From Serratia sarumanii (GTDB lineage Bacteria; Pseudomonadota; Gammaproteobacteria; Enterobacterales; Enterobacteriaceae): 64,000 nucleotides of DNA. Shown piece after piece: positions 61,482 through 64,000 of the stretch; position 1 is the first letter of the stretch; every line of letters starts with the position of its first letter. The stretch is from assembly GCF_029962605.1 (NCBI RefSeq), contig NZ_CP124750.1:2914001-2978000 (forward strand), read 5' to 3'. The notes beneath the pieces were generated by a model. The model searched no databases. It was not told where the DNA came from and worked only from the letters and a program-made list of their open reading frames with translations. Both the position numbers and the translations under genes were made by a program.

Positions 61482-62966
61482 TTATACCGTTTTATACTCG
61501 GCTTCCGCCTGATCGAAACGCTCGGTCATGGTGGCGGAAGGCCGGCGGCCCATTAGGCTCACCACCACGATGGCGAGGCTGCCCAGGATGAAGCCCGGGA
61601 TGATTTCATACAGGCCCAGCCATTCGTACTGTTTCCAGACGATAACCGTCACCGCGCCGACCAGCATGCCGGCCAGCGCGCCGTTGCGGGTCATGCGCGA
61701 CCACAGCACCGAGATCAGCACGACCGGGCCGAAGGCGGCGCCGAAACCTGCCCAGGCGTAGCTCACCAGGCCCAGCACGCGGTTCTCCGGGTTGGCCGCC
61801 AGCGCGATGGCGATCAACGCCACCACCAGCACCATCACGCGGCCGACCCACACCAGCTCACGCTGGCTGGCGCCTTTGCGCAGGAACGCCTTATACAGGT
61901 CTTCGGTGATCGCGCTGGAGCACACCAGCAGCTGGCAGCTCAGCGTACTCATGACCGCCGCCAGGATCGCCGACAGCAGCACGCCCGCCACCCATGGGTT
62001 GAACAGCAGCATCGCCAGCTCGATGAACACGCGTTCGCCGTTCTGCGACACGTTGCCGGCTTGATCCGGGTTATTGGCGAAGTAAGCGATGCCGAAGAAA
62101 CCGACGGCGATGGTGCCGGCGAGGCACAGGATCATCCAGGTCATGCTGATGCGGCGCGCGCTGCGGATGGTGCGGTGAGAATCCGCCGCCATGAAACGCG
62201 CCAGGATGTGCGGCTGGCCGAAGTAGCCCAGGCCCCAACCCAGCAGCGACAGGATGGCGACGAAGTTCAGCCCCTTCAGCATGTCGAGGTTCGCCGGGTT
62301 CTGCGCCTGGATCACCAGCATCGAGGTATCGATGCCGCCGACGGCGAAGATCACGATCACCGGCGTCAGGATCAGCGCGAAAATCATCAGGCTGGCCTGC
62401 ACGGTGTCGGTCCAGCTCACCGCCAGGAAACCGCCGATAAAGGTATACAAGATGGTCGCTGCGGCGCCGGCCCACAGGGCGGTTTCGTAGCTCATGCCGA
62501 AGGTGCTTTCGAACAGGCGCGCGCCGGCCACGATGCCGGAGGCGCAGTAAATGGTGAAGAACACCAGGATGACGATGGCCGAGATCACCCGCAGCAGCTT
62601 GCTGTTGTCTTCAAAGCGGCTGGTGAAATAGTCCGGCAGCGTCAGGGCGTTGTTGTTGGCTTCGGTATGCACGCGCAGCCTTCCTGCCACCAGCTTCCAG
62701 TTCAGGTAAGCGCCGATGGTCAGGCCGATGGCGATCCAGCTTTCGGAGATGCCGGAGAGGAAGATGGCGCCCGGCAGGCCCATCAGCAGCCAGCCGCTCA
62801 TGTCGGAAGCGCCGGCGGACAGCGCGGTCACCACGCTGCCCAAACTGCGGCCGCCGAGAATATAGTCATCAAAGTTGTTGGTTGCCCGGTAGGCAAGCAG
62901 GCCGATCAGCACCATCCCGAAAATGTACACCAGGAAGGTCACCAGCATAGGTGTGCTCATTGTCAT
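61482..62966 (-). CDS. putP: sodium/proline symporter PutP
   Basis: A 494-residue SSS-family transporter with about 13 helices. The N-terminal YILGGRSLGSVVTALSAGASDMSGWLLMGLPG carries Na+-binding residues, and GWGLGYFGQPHILARFMA is typical of PutP. It imports proline with Na+. The ATG at 62966 has GGAG six bases upstream; a second ATG follows two codons later. It is divergent from putA, sharing a 571-bp control region. Confidence 0.97.
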   Translation of the reverse strand: MTMSTPMLVTFLVYIFGMVLIGLLAYRATNNFDDYILGGRSLGSVVTALSAGASDMSGWLLMGLPGAIFLSGISESWIAIGLTIGAYLNWKLVAGRLRVHTEANNNALTLPDYFTSRFEDNSKLLRVISAIVILVFFTIYCASGIVAGARLFESTFGMSYETALWAGAAATILYTFIGGFLAVSWTDTVQASLMIFALILTPVIVIFAVGGIDTSMLVIQAQNPANLDMLKGLNFVAILSLLGWGLGYFGQPHILARFMAADSHRTIRSARRISMTWMILCLAGTIAVGFFGIAYFANNPDQAGNVSQNGERVFIELAMLLFNPWVAGVLLSAILAAVMSTLSCQLLVCSSAITEDLYKAFLRKGASQRELVWVGRVMVLVVALIAIALAANPENRVLGLVSYAWAGFGAAFGPVVLISVLWSRMTRNGALAGMLVGAVTVIVWKQYEWLGLYEIIPGFILGSLAIVVVSLMGRRPSATMTERFDQAEAEYKTV

Positions 62967-63217
62967 TTAATTCTCCACTTTCATTATTATTCGCGTTTCG
63001 CTCCGGCCACGCCGGCGCCGGTAAACCCACGCGCAATGCATTTCACTGGCCGCCGCGCCGGAACGTGGCGCAGCCTGCGAGCGAGTGCAGGTAAAATAGT
63101 TTCTGCCCGTAATTGTTGACCGTCGGCTATCCTAGATGAGCCTTTCATCAACCAACAAGATATTTAACAACAAAGTTACACAAAGTTTACCCTGCGTCAC
63201 ATTTACCGGGCTCAAAG

Positions 63218-63416
63218 GTTGCACTCACGACAAGTAAAATGAGTTGCACCCGGTCATTACCCTTATATACCGCAAGGTAAAACGCCTGCGGCCGCATAAA
63301 CCCCGCCGCGTTCGCTCAATAAGGCAACATTCATGCCAACTGCCGATGTTAAAAAATCGATGAAACTCACACTTCGTTCATCAGCCTGATTTAACAAGGT
63401 TGCACAAAGTTGCAAC
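63218..63416. promoter_or_regulatory. put control region with five PutA-type GTTGCA sites
   Basis: GTTGCA occurs on the plus strand at 63218-63223, 63243-63248, 63399-63404 and 63409-63414. It occurs on the minus strand at 63411-63416, overlapping the fourth. E. coli PutA represses putA and putP through sites of this sequence using its RHH domain. The rest of the 62967-63537 gap is AT-rich promoter sequence; 62985-63080 is GC-rich without clear features. Confidence 0.8.
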
Positions 63417-63537
63417 ATGCAGGATATTGTCTGCATTCTTAACCCCACACATCTCACGAACCTATCCCAACAGGCTTTCCGGCCTGCCGTTTGTCTAGCC
63501 TGATGGGATAGGTTCTAAACACAGGAGTTGGATTGGC

Positions 63538-64000
63538 ATGGGCACTACCACAATGGGCGTGAAACTCGACGAGGCAACACGCGACCGGATCAAGAGCGCC
63601 GCGCAGCGCATCGATCGCACGCCGCACTGGCTCATCAAGCAGGCCATCTTTAATTACCTCGAGCGTCTCGAGAGCGGTACCGATATTCCTGAAATTCCAG
63701 CGCTGGCCGCTGCGGGCCAGCCTGAAGCGGACGACATTATGCCGCAAGCGCAGGAAGAGTCACACCAGCCATTCCTCGATTTCGCCGAACAAATTCTGCC
63801 GCAGTCGGTCACCCGCGCCGCCATCACCGCCGCCTATCGTCGCCCGGAGACCGAAGCGGTGCCGATGTTGCTCGAACAGGCGCGATTACCCGCCGATCTT
63901 GCACAGGCCACTCACAAAATGGCCTATGGCATCGCCGAGAAGTTGCGTAACCAAAAAAGTGCAAACGGCCGCGCCGGCATGGTGCAAGGCCTGCTGCAAG
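63538..64000 (+). CDS. putA: PutA, trifunctional proline utilisation protein (5' part)
   Basis: The first 154 codons of putA; the gene runs off the window. Residues 1-50 (MGTTTMGVKLDEATRDRIKSAAQ, then DRTPHWLIKQAIFNYLERLES) are the ribbon-helix-helix DNA-binding domain found in trifunctional PutA. The following part begins the proline dehydrogenase domain's arm (FAEQILPQSVTRAAITAAYRRPETEAVPMLL). PutA oxidises proline to glutamate and represses the put genes when proline is absent. AGGAG lies ten bases before the ATG. A full-length protein should be about 1300 residues. Confidence 0.96.
   Translation, partial: MGTTTMGVKLDEATRDRIKSAAQRIDRTPHWLIKQAIFNYLERLESGTDIPEIPALAAAGQPEADDIMPQAQEESHQPFLDFAEQILPQSVTRAAITAAYRRPETEAVPMLLEQARLPADLAQATHKMAYGIAEKLRNQKSANGRAGMVQGLLQ

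Noticed and set aside
1..64000. CRISPR arrays, tRNA/rRNA genes, insertion sequences or prophage
   Set aside because: No regularly spaced repeats, no tRNA-like cloverleaf sequence, no transposase or integrase and no phage structural genes were seen on reading.

Overview
The window reads as a GC-rich (roughly 58-60 % by eye) enterobacterial chromosome, most likely Serratia (S. marcescens group). Two blocks keep E. coli gene order (narGHJI-narK-narXL-ychO-chaABC and phoH-efeBOU-putP-putA) while carrying accessory insertions. There are no rRNA or tRNA genes, no CRISPR array and no recognisable insertion sequences or prophage genes. The window ends inside putA.

Layout. (1) 85-5215: an HSL-type esterase, a MocR-type GntR/aminotransferase regulator, and a divergent cyanide-insensitive-type bd oxidase (cioAB plus a 50-residue DUF2474-like subunit). 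(2) 5225-5746: a two-gene module of a ribbon-helix-helix protein and a small membrane protein, with nested inverted repeats around the ribosome binding site. (3) 5819-13822: eight tightly coupled minus-strand genes that look like a dedicated lipid pathway: KAS III, SDR epimerase/dehydrogenase, MBL hydrolase, PaaK/F390-type ligase, PAP2 phosphatase, sterol-desaturase/hydroxylase and two fatty-acid desaturases. I do not recognise the product; it is the best candidate for an undescribed system here. (4) 14099-20800: respiratory nitrate reductase narGHJI with an FNR site. (5) 21093-35627: a Wzx/Wzy-type exopolysaccharide cluster read leftwards, sitting between narG and narK. It has a JUMPstart/ops element, a Gnu-WecA initiation pair, Wza and Wzc, a flippase, a polymerase, three glycosyltransferases, a TupA-like ATP-grasp protein, a secreted glycosidase-like protein and a membrane-bound CadC/ToxR-like regulator. 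(6) 36399-42097: narK, narXL and the YchO inverse-autotransporter-like gene. (7) 42527-51423: a one-domain prepilin peptidase, a dipeptide/oligopeptide-type ABC transporter with two substrate-binding proteins, and Cbl. (8) 51726-56188: chaC, chaB, a Fur-box-preceded siderophore-interacting protein, chaA with a structured leader, and lpxO. (9) 56424-64000: phoH, the intact ferrous-iron system efeUOB behind a Fur box, and the proline-use pair putP/putA separated by a control region with five GTTGCA sites.

How the genes work together. The nar genes form one anaerobic nitrate unit: NarX/NarL sense nitrate, NarK moves nitrate and nitrite, and NarGHI reduces nitrate on the inner membrane. The 15-kb polysaccharide cluster interrupts that unit and is probably controlled separately by RfaH through the ops element. 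WecA and Gnu would start a GlcNAc/GalNAc-primed lipid-linked repeat, the glycosyltransferases extend it, Wzx flips it, Wzy polymerises it, and Wzc/Wza control length and export. Iron genes (SIP, EfeUOB) carry Fur boxes. All functional calls come from motifs and remembered family resemblance; no database search was run.
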